Assembly: GCA_963731615.1 (NCBI GenBank)
Contig: CAVSWD010000001.1
Location: forward strand, 186,001 to 250,000
DNA: 64,000 nucleotides
DNA from: Gaiellasilicea sp963731615
Lineage (GTDB): Bacteria > Actinomycetota > Thermoleophilia > Gaiellales > Gaiellaceae
Reading direction: 5' to 3'
Below are positions 41,860 to 49,973 of the stretch, one piece after another; position 1 is the stretch's first letter, and the number at the start of each line of letters is the position of its first letter. The position numbers and the translations under genes are program-made. Below the pieces are notes generated by a model, which was given only the letters and a program-made list of their open reading frames with translations, made no database searches and was not told the DNA's origin.

Positions 41860-42873
41860 ATGGCGTCCCCGTTCATCGAGCTCGAGGTCGGCAACCGGAT
41901 CGTCAAGGTGACGAACCCGGACAAGGTGCTCTTTCCGGCGCGCCAGGAGACGAAGCGCGATCTCGTCGACTACTACCTCTCGGTCGGCGAGGGGATCGTG
42001 CGGGCGCTCTACGAGCGGCCGACGCAGCTGCGCCGCTTCCCGGACGGGGTCGAGGGCGAGCAGATCTACCAGAAGCGAGTGCCCGAGAAGCGGCCCGATT
42101 GGGTCGAGGCTGCGCGCGTGACGTTCCCGTCCGGACGGCATGCGGACGAGCTCTGCGTCACCGAGGTCGCCCAGGTCGCGTGGGCCGCGAACCTGGCCGT
42201 CGTCGACTTCCATCCCTGGCCGTCGCGTCGCGCCGACGTCGACAAGCCGGACGAGCTGCGGATCGACATCGACCCGCAGCCGGGCACGAGCTTCACGGAC
42301 GGCAAGGCGGTGGCGGCTGTGGTGCGCGAGACGCTGGCCGAGATGGGGTGGACGGGCTGGCCGAAGACCTCCGGCAATCGCGGCATTCACGTCGCCTGCC
42401 GGATCGAGCCGAAGTGGGAGTTCCCGGTCGTCCGCCGCTGCGCGCTCGCCTTCGCCCGCGAGATCGAGCGCCGGCTGCCGAAACGGGTGACGACGGCGTG
42501 GTGGAAGGAGGAGCGCGGCAAGCGCGTCTTCATCGACTACAACCAGAACGCGCGCGACCGCACGATTGCGTCCGCGTATTCCGTGCGGGGGCGGCCCGAC
42601 GCGACCGTGTCGGCGCCGGTCACCTGGGACGAGCTGCCCGACGTCGAGACGGAGGACTTCACGCTCGCCTCGATGCCGAAGCGCTTCGCGAAGCTCGGCG
42701 ACGTCCAGGCGGGGATCGACGAGGCAGTGTGCGATCTCGGCGTCCTGCTCGAGTGGGTCGAGCGAGAGGAGGCTGAGGGCGTCGGCGAGGCGCCCTACCC
42801 GCCCCAGTTCCCGAAGATGCCGGGCGAGCCGAAGCGCGTGCAGCCGTCGCGGGCAAAGAAAGACGTGGGCTAA
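41860..42873 (+). CDS. LigD-type polymerase/primase domain protein (NHEJ)
   Basis: 337 aa, a free-standing LigD polymerase domain. TNPDKVLFPARQETKRDLVD, VDFHPWPSRRADVDKPDELR, then IDIDPQPGTSFTDG with the catalytic D-x-D, KTSGNRGIHVACRI and a third acidic block VFIDYNQNARDRTIASAYSV. It fills ends with ribonucleotides during non-homologous end joining. The ligase is encoded separately 5.4 kb away on the other strand; no Ku or 3'-phosphoesterase gene is in the window. ATG supported by TACCGT. Confidence 0.9.
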   Translation: MASPFIELEVGNRIVKVTNPDKVLFPARQETKRDLVDYYLSVGEGIVRALYERPTQLRRFPDGVEGEQIYQKRVPEKRPDWVEAARVTFPSGRHADELCVTEVAQVAWAANLAVVDFHPWPSRRADVDKPDELRIDIDPQPGTSFTDGKAVAAVVRETLAEMGWTGWPKTSGNRGIHVACRIEPKWEFPVVRRCALAFAREIERRLPKRVTTAWWKEERGKRVFIDYNQNARDRTIASAYSVRGRPDATVSAPVTWDELPDVETEDFTLASMPKRFAKLGDVQAGIDEAVCDLGVLLEWVEREEAEGVGEAPYPPQFPKMPGEPKRVQPSRAKKDVG

Positions 42874-42902
42874 CGGCACAGGTGGTGTCAGAGACGGGTG
42901 AC

Positions 42903-43538
42903 TCAGATCAAACGGCGTTCGGCGGCCCAGCGTGTCAGCTCGTGGCGGTTCGAGAGTTGCAGCTTCCGCAGGACGGCCGAGACATGGGTCTCGACCGTCT
43001 TCACAGAGAGGTGCAGCCGTGCCGCGATCTCCTTGTAGCGGTAGCCGCGCGCGATGAGCTGCAGCACCTCCCGCTCGCGAGCGGTCAGGGTGTCGAGCTC
43101 GGGGTCGACGGCCGCCTCGCCCGAGCGGAACGCGTCGAGGACGAAGCCCGCGAGCCGCGGTGAGAAGACCGCATCACCATCCGCGGTGCGCTTGACCGCG
43201 TCGATCAGCTCCGCGCCCGAGATCGATTTCGTCACGTAGCCGCGCGCGCCGGCCCGGATCACGTCGATCACGTCTTCGGCCGCGTCGGAGACCGAGAGCG
43301 CGAGGAAGCGCACTCCTGGCCGCTCCGGCGCGACCTGAGCGATCACCGCGTGACCACCGCCGTCGGGAAGATGGACGTCGAGCAGGACGACGTCGGGATC
43401 GAGCTCGCGGATCAACGGCACCGCCTCGGCGACGGAGCCGGCTTCGCCGACGATCTCGACCGCCTCGCCGAGCTCGCTGCGGACGCCGGCGCGGAAGAGG
43501 TCGTGGTCGTCGACGAGCACGACCCGGCGGCGGCTCAT
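42903..43538 (-). CDS. NarL/LiaR-type response regulator
   Basis: 211 aa. Receiver with intact VVLVDDHDLFRAG, phospho-acceptor in VVLLDVHLPDGGG, Ser/Lys positions ALSVS and YVTKSISG. The C-terminal LuxR HTH is LTAREREVLQLIARGYRYKE, LHLSVKTVETHVSAVLRKLQ. ATG at 43538 overlaps the kinase stop by four bases. Third gene of a membrane protein - kinase - regulator operon; probably binds the GATCAGGG direct repeats ahead of the operon (inference). Confidence 0.93.
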   Translation of the reverse strand: MSRRRVVLVDDHDLFRAGVRSELGEAVEIVGEAGSVAEAVPLIRELDPDVVLLDVHLPDGGGHAVIAQVAPERPGVRFLALSVSDAAEDVIDVIRAGARGYVTKSISGAELIDAVKRTADGDAVFSPRLAGFVLDAFRSGEAAVDPELDTLTAREREVLQLIARGYRYKEIAARLHLSVKTVETHVSAVLRKLQLSNRHELTRWAAERRLI

Positions 43539-44641
43539 GCCTGCCTCCCGAGGCGGAGCTCGACCTCTGTGCCCGCGTCCGAGGACGTCAGCGCCGCGCT
43601 GCCGCCGGCACGCGCCATCCGGCCGCGGATCGACTCGGCGATCCCGTGCGCATCCGCAGACACCGCTTCCGGATCGAAGCCGCCGCCGCGGTCGCGGACG
43701 AAGATCGCGATCTCGTCGTCGCCGACGTCGACGAACGTCGAGACCTCGTCGGCGCCGGAGTGCCGTGCCGCGTTCGACATCGCTTCGCGTGCGGCGAGCA
43801 CGATTGCCTCGACGCGATCATCGACGGGCACGTCGCCGGTGCGGACGAGCTCCACCGGAACGCCGTGCAGCTCCTCAACCTCCGCTGCGGCCGCGTCCAT
43901 CGCGGCTGCGAGCCCGCCTCCGTCGGCGGCACGCGGATCGGGGTAGAGCCACGAGCGCAGCTCGCGCTCCTGGCGGCGCGCAAGCGCAGCGACGCGCCGC
44001 GGGTCGCCGGCCTCACGCTGCACGAGCGCCAGCGTCTGCAGGACCGAGTCGTGCACACGGGCAGCCATCTCGGCGCGCTCCTGTGAGCGAATCCGCGCGG
44101 TGCGCTCGGAGTCGCGCTCGGCCGCGAGCCGCCACGCCCAGGGGCCGAGGACGAGCAGCAGCGCGATCGCGACAGCGCTCGACTCGAACGCGGCGTCACG
44201 GCCGTCCCCGGTCGCGTTCTGGTCGACGAACAGGATGACGCCGAGGGCGACCAGCGAGAGGCCGACCACGACCGGAGCGCCGCTCCGCCCGCGGGCCAGC
44301 AGGATCCCGGCTCCGCAGAGCGCGGCCGGCCAGATCAGCGAGTCGGAGAAACCGAACCCGCGGAGCGCGATCGCACCGGCGATCGCGAGGGCCACGTAGC
44401 CGAGCAGGCGCCTGCGCGGCGACGGTGGTGGGCCGTCCTCCGGAGCCAGGGCGAGCCAGGCGCCGCCATACGCGGCGATCCCGGCGCCGCCGGCGAAGGC
44501 GAGCAGCGCGAAGGTGAGCCGCACGAGCGTGGCGTCGACGCGCAGGCTCTTGCCGATCCCGGCGCACACGCCCGCGATCACGCGGTCGCCCTCCTCGCGC
44601 CGGAGGCGCGGGATGGCGAGCCGGTACGGCGTCGAGCTCAA
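43535..44641 (-). CDS. PspC-domain sensor histidine kinase
   Basis: 368 aa. An N-terminal PspC domain (DRVIAGVCAGIGKSLRVDAT) and several membrane spans (RRRLLGYVALAIAGAIALRG; VVVGLSLVALGVILFV; AIALLLVLGPWAWRLA) precede a HisKA_3 helix with phospho-site EMAARVHDSVLQTLALVQRE. The ATPase domain has VLAAREAMSNAARHSGADEV and FVRDRGGGFDPEAV. Senses an envelope signal and phosphorylates the downstream regulator. Start overlaps the upstream stop (ATGA). Confidence 0.92.
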   Translation of the reverse strand: MSSTPYRLAIPRLRREEGDRVIAGVCAGIGKSLRVDATLVRLTFALLAFAGGAGIAAYGGAWLALAPEDGPPPSPRRRLLGYVALAIAGAIALRGFGFSDSLIWPAALCGAGILLARGRSGAPVVVGLSLVALGVILFVDQNATGDGRDAAFESSAVAIALLLVLGPWAWRLAAERDSERTARIRSQERAEMAARVHDSVLQTLALVQREAGDPRRVAALARRQERELRSWLYPDPRAADGGGLAAAMDAAAAEVEELHGVPVELVRTGDVPVDDRVEAIVLAAREAMSNAARHSGADEVSTFVDVGDDEIAIFVRDRGGGFDPEAVSADAHGIAESIRGRMARAGGSAALTSSDAGTEVELRLGRQA

Positions 44642-45768
44642 CCTCGCCGGACCTCGACGGCGCCAAGGCCGACATCCGCGTCGACGTCGAGCACAGGTGC
44701 GTCCGGCGTCGGGCCCGGCACGGTGATCCTCCGGTGGGCATCGATGCCGTCGTCACTCCTGCCGAGGACGTCCACCTCGCCGATCCCGGCCTGGACGTCG
44801 ATCTCGAGCGCGACGCCTCTCGGCACCGTGATCACGAGATCCCCGACGCCCACGCTCGCATCGACGAACGTCGTGCCGGGTGGGAGCGCGACGGCACCGA
44901 GGTCGAGGTCGAGCTCGCCGATACCGAGCTCGTAGCTCCGCTCGAGGTCGGAGAAGGCAGCAGGCTGCTCGGACTTCTCGCCGATGCCCGACGAGACCGA
45001 GACCGGCGTCGCTGCGGCGGCCCCGAACCCCGCCAGCAGAAACAGGCCGAGAACGACGAGCCCGCCGACGCGCCGCTGGGTGAACGCGCCGACGGCGATC
45101 GCGACGCCGACGATCGCAAGTCCCGCCGCGAGTGCGACGGCGAGGTCGACGTCGTAGACGTCGAGCACGGAGAGCAGGCCGAAGAGGCCGGCGCAAGCGA
45201 GCAGCGCCCCGACGACAGGGGCGAACAGCGATTGCTTCGCAGGTGGTCGGGGCGGCGGCGGTGCCGGCTGCACGACCGTTGTCGCGTCGGCTGCAACGGC
45301 GGGCGTGTGCGCCGTGCGCGGCGGCCGGTCGCGGTTGGAGACGTGCCACCAGACCAGGGCGCCGCCGACGATCAGCGCCGCCAGCCAGACGTTCCCCGTG
45401 TCCGGCCAGAAGCGTGCCTCGGAGAGCGCGAAGAGCGCGCCGAACGCGAGCAGGCCGACCCCGACGAGCAGCCAGGGATGCTCGCGGTGCCCGCGGAGCG
45501 CCTCGACCGCGATCGACTCCTCGCTGCGCTCGCCCGGAATGACGAGATAGGCGGCGAGGTAGAGCAGCAGACCGGTTCCGCCGGCCAGCGCGAGCGCCGC
45601 GAACGCGATGCGGTAGATCAGCGGGTTGACGTCGAAGTAGCGGCCGAGGCCCGCGCAGACGCCGCCGAGCCAGCGGCCGTCGTCGGGCCGGACGAGCCGG
45701 CGCGGCGGCGCCTCGTCGAGCGCGGGGGTTGGGTCGAGAGTGGGAGTCGGGTCGATCGTTTCGGACAT
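44638..45768 (-). CDS. PspC-LiaF-like membrane protein
   Basis: 376 aa. PspC domain (RWLGGVCAGLGRYFDVNPLI), about six membrane spans, proline-rich cytosolic loop, and a C-terminal adhesin-like domain (RSYELGIGELDLDLGAVALP, DASVGVGDLVITVPRG) of the LiaF/DUF2154 type. In LiaFSR-like systems this protein inhibits the kinase until envelope damage occurs. ATG at 45768 follows CCAAGGAGG. First gene of the three-gene operon. Confidence 0.9.
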   Translation of the reverse strand: MSETIDPTPTLDPTPALDEAPPRRLVRPDDGRWLGGVCAGLGRYFDVNPLIYRIAFAALALAGGTGLLLYLAAYLVIPGERSEESIAVEALRGHREHPWLLVGVGLLAFGALFALSEARFWPDTGNVWLAALIVGGALVWWHVSNRDRPPRTAHTPAVAADATTVVQPAPPPPRPPAKQSLFAPVVGALLACAGLFGLLSVLDVYDVDLAVALAAGLAIVGVAIAVGAFTQRRVGGLVVLGLFLLAGFGAAAATPVSVSSGIGEKSEQPAAFSDLERSYELGIGELDLDLGAVALPPGTTFVDASVGVGDLVITVPRGVALEIDVQAGIGEVDVLGRSDDGIDAHRRITVPGPTPDAPVLDVDADVGLGAVEVRRG

Positions 45769-45832
45769 GTGAGCCTCCTTGGCTAGTGCTCACAGCATCG
45801 AGACCGCCGGGCCGTGGCGGTATCGGGCATCG

Positions 45833-45851
45833 CCCTGATCCGACCCTGATC
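45833..45851 (-). promoter_or_regulatory. Direct repeat GATCAGGG x2, likely operator of the PspC operon
   Basis: Two GATCAGGG copies (45844-45851 and 45833-45840), 11 bp apart start to start, 65 bases before the operon ATG, with ATACCG-type -10 sequence just downstream. One-helical-turn spacing suits a regulator dimer. Confidence 0.5.
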
Positions 45852-45874
45852 TTCTCCGGAGGGCGTTCCGAGGG

Positions 45875-46267
45875 CTAGTCGGACCACCAGTCCGGCACCA
45901 TCTCTGCGTCCCGGGGGTCGTCGCCGGCGCCGAACGCGAGGTATTCGACCCCGTCCGGGCCCGCCTCGACGTTGCGCATCGTGTCGGTGTCGAAGCGGAT
46001 CGCGTCCCACTCGCCCAGCTCGACGATCTCGTCGTCGACTTTGATCCGCGCCGAGCCCCGGACGATGACGTAGACCTCTTCCTGCCCCGAATGCTTGTGG
46101 CCGAAGGGGACGCGGAAGTTGGGCTCCAGTTTCATGTGGCTGAGGCCGAGCGTCTCACCTTCGAGCGCGCCTCGCCCGAAGCGCGCCTGCAGCTCATCCG
46201 GCATGCCGAACTTCGGGGCCGCATTCTCGACGTCCTCTTTCAGATTCTTCTTCGTGTATCCGCTCAT
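45875..46267 (-). CDS. Cupin-domain protein
   Basis: 130 aa. ALEGETLGLSHMKLEPNFRV, FGHKHSGQEEVYVIVRGSAR and IVELGEWDAIRFDTDTMRNV give a single cupin barrel with a GHKH metal-binding pair; the C-terminus is acidic (DDPRDAEMVPDWWSD). Function unspecified. ATG at 46267 is supported by TAGGAT six bases upstream. Divergent from an XRE regulator whose palindromic operator lies in the 71-bp gap, so the regulator could repress both. Confidence 0.8.
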   Translation of the reverse strand: MSGYTKKNLKEDVENAAPKFGMPDELQARFGRGALEGETLGLSHMKLEPNFRVPFGHKHSGQEEVYVIVRGSARIKVDDEIVELGEWDAIRFDTDTMRNVEAGPDGVEYLAFGAGDDPRDAEMVPDWWSD

Positions 46268-46273
46268 GGCGCG

Positions 46274-46279
46274 ATCCTA
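46274..46279 (-). promoter_or_regulatory. -10 box TAGGAT of the cupin gene
   Basis: TAGGAT, six bases before the ATG at 46267. Confidence 0.45.
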
Positions 46280-46299
46280 ATGCCGATCGATGTAAAGCG

Positions 46300-46326
46300 A
46301 GCTTGACATCGAATTGATGTCAAGCT
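46300..46326. promoter_or_regulatory. Palindromic operator of the XRE regulator
   Basis: AGCTTGACATC, five-base spacer GAATT, GATGTCAAGCT: a perfect 11-bp inverted repeat. A third half-site, TTGACATC, follows at 46330-46337. It covers the -35 box and spacer of the XRE promoter. Confidence 0.75.
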
Positions 46327-46331
46327 AACTT
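46303..46331 (+). promoter_or_regulatory. Promoter of the XRE operon, leaderless
   Basis: TTGACA (46303-46308), 17 bases, TAACTT (46326-46331), then seven bases to the ATG at 46339. Confidence 0.65.
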
Positions 46332-46338
46332 GACATCG

Positions 46339-46536
46339 ATGAAGAACGCAATCAGAGATCTCCGGGCGCGCGAGAGCCTCTCGCAGGCCGAGCTCGCCAA
46401 GGCGGTGCAGGTGTCGCGGCAGACGATCAACGCGATCGAGACGGAGCGCTACACGCCTTCGTTGCCGCTCGCGCTCGCACTCGCCCGGTACTTCAAGTCG
46501 ACGGTGGAAGAGGTGTTCGATGACGGCGGTGCATAA
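46339..46536 (+). CDS. Small XRE-family regulator
   Basis: 65 aa, a single lambda-repressor-type HTH: MKNAIRDLRARESLSQAELA, QVSRQTINAIETERYTPSLP, LALARYFKSTVEEVFDD. This short form is common beside small membrane proteins. The palindrome over its own promoter points to autorepression. Its last 17 bases overlap the start of the next gene, so the downstream membrane protein is translationally coupled. Confidence 0.9.
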   Translation: MKNAIRDLRARESLSQAELAKAVQVSRQTINAIETERYTPSLPLALALARYFKSTVEEVFDDGGA

Positions 46537-46908
46537 GACGAAGTGGTTCTTGCCTCTGGTCTCGGTTGGGCTGGGGGTCCTGTTCCTCGGCGCGCTCTGG
46601 GCCGGTGGCGAGCGGCAAGGAGGGGTCGAGGCGCTCGCGGTGATGTCGGTGCTCGGCGCTCGTCTTCCTCATCGGCGGGCGCAGCGACTCTGATTCGCGG
46701 CCTGCGCGGCGACGGCCGGGACGAGTACTGGCAGCGACTCGACGTCCACGCGACGGCGATCGCAGGCTCGTGGCGATCGCGGTGATCCTCGGGATGTGCG
46801 TGTGGGAGTGGGCGCACGGCCGCAGACGGCAGTCCGTACGCCCAGCTCGGCGCGGTCTCCGGCGTCGCCTACGTCGTCGCGTTCGGCCTGCTCAGGTGGC
46901 GGAGTTGA
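46520..46908 (+). CDS. DUF2178-like four-span membrane protein, four base errors
   Basis: About 129 aa when read through indels near 46655, 46689, 46767 and 46824. Corrected pieces: WFLPLVSVGLGVLFLGALWA, FLIGGRSD, LIRGLRGDGRDEYWQRLDVH, IAVILGMCVWEWAHGRDGSP, YAQLGAVSGVAYVVAFGLLR. The pattern (two spans, charged R-D-E-rich loop, two spans) fits DUF2178-type proteins paired with XRE regulators. A second, related copy follows the peptidase gene. That four single-base fixes give a continuous family-like protein argues strongly for sequence error. Confidence 0.7.
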
Positions 46909-47936
46909 ACGGCAGCCGGTACCGGTGGCTCGCCGCGGCCGTGGCCGCGAGCGTGCTCGGCGCGGTCGGTGTCGCGGCTGCCGCGCCGCCGGCGTACGAG
47001 CTCTCGAGTCGGCGCATCGCTGCCGACGGGCGCGCGATCGTCGCGCTCGTGCAGGCCGGGGACGCCGCTGCGATCTCCGAGCGCTTTACGCCTGAGCTCA
47101 GCAAGGCAGTGCCGCTTGCCGAAGTCCAGCGGGTGCTCGCCGACACGCTGAGGACAGCGCCGATCGGCGCCCGCCAGACCGAGTCGGCTCTGCCGATGGC
47201 GCCCGGCCGAGGCGCCTACGCCGCCGTCCATCGCTGGGGCAAGCAGGCAATCATCGTGCAGCTCGTCCTCGACGCGCGCGGGACGATTGCTGCGATCAGT
47301 CTCGCGCCGCCGACCGCGCTTCCGCCCGACCCGCACGCAGGTCGCCGGCTGCGCGCCCAGATGTCGCTGCCGTTTCGTGGCACCTGGTGGGTCGTCTGGG
47401 GCGGGCCGACTGAGCGCCAGAACTACCACGTCGTCGCGCCCGGCGAGAGGCACGCATACGACCTCGTCGTGTGGCGGCTCGGCAGCACGCATCGCGGCGC
47501 GGGAACGAGGAACGCCGACTACTGGGCCTGGGGCAAGCCTTTGCTCGCGCCGGCAACGGGTGTCGTCGTCGAGGCCGTGGAAGGAGTCCGCGACAACCGG
47601 CCGCAGGTTCAGGTCGAGAACCGGCGCGATCCCGCGGGCAACCACGTCGTGCTCGACCTCGGCAACGGCGAATACGCGCTGCTCGCACACATGCAGCGAG
47701 GCAGCGTCCAGGTTCGAGCAGGCCAGCGCGTCCGTCGCGGCGAGCTGCTCGGGCGCACCGGCAACTCGGGCAACTCGTCGGAGCCGCATCTGCACTTCCA
47801 TGTCCAGGACCGACCCGGCCTGTTCGCGGGAGCTCGCGGGCTGCCGGTGTCGTTCGTCGGCTACCGCGCCGACGGACGGTGGATTTCCCGCGGGACGCCC
47901 GTCCAAGGCCAGTTCATCGGAAGGGAGGACTCGTGA
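46896..47936 (+). CDS. M23 (LytM-type) cell-wall metallopeptidase
   Basis: 346 aa. A signal/anchor segment (WLAAAVAASVLGAVGVAAAA), an N-terminal DUF3887-like domain (ADGRAIVALVQAGDAAAISE), then the M23 domain. H-x3-D is in RHAYDLVVW, the core YALLAHMQRGSVQVRAGQRV and the H-x-H in EPHLHFHVQD. Cleaves peptidoglycan cross-links outside the membrane, or signals if inactive; metal ligands look intact. GTG at 46896 overlaps the previous gene; its stop overlaps the next start (GTGA). It sits between two paralogous membrane proteins. Confidence 0.88.
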   Translation: MAELNGSRYRWLAAAVAASVLGAVGVAAAAPPAYELSSRRIAADGRAIVALVQAGDAAAISERFTPELSKAVPLAEVQRVLADTLRTAPIGARQTESALPMAPGRGAYAAVHRWGKQAIIVQLVLDARGTIAAISLAPPTALPPDPHAGRRLRAQMSLPFRGTWWVVWGGPTERQNYHVVAPGERHAYDLVVWRLGSTHRGAGTRNADYWAWGKPLLAPATGVVVEAVEGVRDNRPQVQVENRRDPAGNHVVLDLGNGEYALLAHMQRGSVQVRAGQRVRRGELLGRTGNSGNSSEPHLHFHVQDRPGLFAGARGLPVSFVGYRADGRWISRGTPVQGQFIGREDS

Positions 47937-48327
47937 ACACCGACGGCCACCCACAGCTGCCCCGGTGGCTCGCGCCGCTGCTCGTCGCCGCGGTCGCTGT
48001 GCCGACTTTCATCGCCTTCTGGATCGGCGGCCGCCCGAGCTCGGGGCGTTTTGGGCCACCGTGAACATCGTGTTCGCGCTCGTCATCGCGCTCGGCCGGC
48101 GCAGCGACACGATCCAGCTCATCAGCGGCACCGAAGAGGATGAGCGGACCCGCCTGCTCGAGTACCAGGCCGGATCGGCGATGGGCATGGTGCTCGTCGT
48201 CGCGCTCGTCGGTCTCTTCTTCGCCGACGCGGTTCGGGGCGAGACCGGACTCGTCTACGGGGTCCTGTTGCTGCTCGCGGAGGCAACGCGCCTCGTGACG
48301 CTCACGGTGCTCAACCGGCGGAGCTGA
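47933..48327 (+). CDS. DUF2178-like membrane protein, second copy, one frameshift
   Basis: About 132 aa. WLAPLLVAAVAVPTFIAFWI, one missing base near 48037, then ELGAFWATVNIVFALVIALG, RRSDTIQLISGTEEDERTRL, MGMVLVVALVGLFFADAVRG and GVLLLLAEATRLVTLTVLNR. The charged loop (RRSDTI...DERTRL) and span order match the protein encoded before the peptidase gene. GTG at 47933 follows AAGGGAGGAC and overlaps the M23 stop. The 3' end overlaps the convergent ligase gene by 17 bases. Confidence 0.75.
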
Positions 48328-49325
48328 GCAGCGTCTCGACGGTGGGATCGTCCGCCAGCCGCGGCGGCCTCACCTCGCGCCAGGTGCACTGGGCCGGATC
48401 CTTGTCGGGCCGGAAGCGGATCAGCTTCGTGCCGTGGCGGAACCGGTGGCCCTGCACCTTGTCGTAGCGCACCTCCGCGACGAGCTCGTGGCGAAGCGGC
48501 GTCTCCTCGAGCCCGTCGGTGCCCCACCGGTTCGGCTCCGAGAAGCGCCGGGTTGAGCTCTCGTCCAGAAGCGGCAGGACGAGCCCGGCGATCTCGTCGT
48601 GGTTGCGCGCGCCAATCGCCGCCGAGCCGACATAGCCTGCCTCGCCGTCGTCGTCGTAGAGGCCGAGCAGCAGCGTTGCCAGCTTCTCGCGACCCGGCTT
48701 CCAGCGGACGCCGATGACGACGCAGTCGGCCGTCTTGTGCTCCTTCACCTTCACGACGGCCTCCCGCGAGCCGGGCTTGTAGGCGAGCCCGAGCCGCTTC
48801 GCGACGACGCCGTCGAGACCGGCCGCCTCGAAGCGGTCGAGCCAGGCTGTCGCGGCGGCCAGATCGGTCGTCGCGGGCGAGATCCAGAAGCCCTTGCCGC
48901 AGCTTCAGCAGCTCGGCTCGGCGCTTCTCGAGCGGCTGCTCGTGCACGGGCCTCCCCTGCCAGAGCAGCAGGTCGAAGGCGATGAAGATGGCCGGGATCT
49001 CGGCCGCGAGCCGGTTGACGCGGCTTTCGGCGGGGTGGAGCCGCATCTGCATCGAGTCGAAGTCGAGGACGCCGTCGCGGGCGATCACGATCTCGCCGTC
49101 GAGGGCCGAGTGGGGCGGCAGCTGCTCGCCGACGGCGCGAAGCTCGGGGAAGTAGCGCAGCAACGGCCGCTCGTTCCGCGACCAGAGCGCGAGCTCGCCG
49201 CCGTCGTTCTCGAGCACGCCGCGGAAGCCGTCCCACTTCGGCTCGTACTGCCAGCCGTCGCCGGTGGGTAGCTCGCGCACGAGCTCGGCCTCCATCGGCG
49301 GGAAGGGGACGTTGGGGCCGGGCAC
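48311..49325 (-). CDS. ATP-dependent DNA ligase, LigD ligase-domain type, one frameshift
   Basis: About 338 aa. The adenylation lysine is in YEPKWDGFRGVLE; GELALWSRNERPLLRYFPEL, HSALDGEIVIARDG and IFIAFDLLLWQGRPVHEQPL follow. The frame breaks near 48893 in a GGG run; one base fewer gives GFWISPATTD and VVAKRLGLAYKPGSREAVVK, then the OB-fold part ending LIRFRPDKDPAQCTWREV. Seals breaks in non-homologous end joining with the polymerase protein. GTG at 49325 is preceded by TAGCCT (eight-base gap); an ATG 30 bases downstream is possible. Confidence 0.87.
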
Positions 49326-49333
49326 GATCTGGA

Positions 49334-49339
49334 AGGCTA
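49334..49339 (-). promoter_or_regulatory. -10 box TAGCCT of the ligase gene
   Basis: TAGCCT, eight bases before the GTG at 49325. Confidence 0.4.
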
Positions 49340-49344
49340 CTGCG

Positions 49345-49632
49345 ATGGGCGAGCTCGACGGCGAGTGGAACCTCAAGCGCCTGAGCGGGCTGCTGCCGCC
49401 GCTCTACGGGGTCCGGAAGCGGATCTCGGGCACGCGCGGCCGGACGATCGCATTCGTGCCGCCGGGATTCCCCTTCGACGTCGCCGGCAGGGAGCTGCGC
49501 TACCGGGGGCTGCTCTCAGGGCTCGTGGACGAGCTGGAGCCGGACGGAGCCGGCTGGCACGGCGTCGCGCGCTACCGCGGCCGCGAGCTCGGCCGCTTCG
49601 CGATGACGCGGGTCAGTGCAACCAGGGGCTGA
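49345..49632 (+). CDS. Small protein of unknown function
   Basis: 95 aa: EWNLKRLSGLLPPLYGVRKR, TRGRTIAFVPPGFPFDVAGR and a beta-rich C-terminus (LRYRGLLSGLVDELEPDGAG, GVARYRGRELGRFAMTRV). No signal peptide or span. It is divergent from the ligase gene with 19 bases between, and overlaps the convergent thioredoxin-like gene by 20 bases. Not recognised. Confidence 0.55.
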   Translation: MGELDGEWNLKRLSGLLPPLYGVRKRISGTRGRTIAFVPPGFPFDVAGRELRYRGLLSGLVDELEPDGAGWHGVARYRGRELGRFAMTRVSATRG

Positions 49633-49927
49633 GGAACTCCTCGATCTGACCGCAGCCGCGGGGCAGCTCGAGTCGCGCCCGGACCTCCCGGTCCTCGACG
49701 ACGAGGAGCGTCGGCAACCCCGAGACGCCGAAGCGGCTGACGAGATCGGGACGCTCGTCCTGGTCGACCACGAGCAGGCGGAACGTGCCGTGGTTGCGCC
49801 GGCGCTGGAGCACCTGAGCGAGAAAACCTTCGACTCGCCGGCACCGCCCGGAGACCGCCGAGGTGAAGAAGACGAGGCGCGGCTTCGTCGCCGGCGGGCT
49901 CGCGACCGTTGTCCCCAGACTCATCAC
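49613..49927 (-). CDS. Thioredoxin-fold protein lacking a CxxC pair
   Basis: 104 aa. KPRLVFFTSAVSGRCRRVEG, DQDERPDLVSRFGVSGLPTL and VVEDREVRARLELPRGCGQI follow the thioredoxin order, with the cis-proline (GLPTL). The active site reads SGRC, so only the resolving-side cysteine remains and a normal disulfide exchange is unlikely. It may act through a mixed disulfide or as a binding fold. GTG at 49927, with GGGGAAAGG upstream. Confidence 0.72.
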   Translation of the reverse strand: MMSLGTTVASPPATKPRLVFFTSAVSGRCRRVEGFLAQVLQRRRNHGTFRLLVVDQDERPDLVSRFGVSGLPTLLVVEDREVRARLELPRGCGQIEEFLSPWLH

Positions 49928-49961
49928 CTTGCCCTTTCCCCGTCCGAGGCCGATCGCTAAC

Positions 49962-49967
49962 TACGAT
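49962..49967 (+). promoter_or_regulatory. -10 box TACGAT of fabF
   Basis: TACGAT, six bases before the ATG at 49974. Confidence 0.45.
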
Positions 49968-49973
49968 TGCGCG

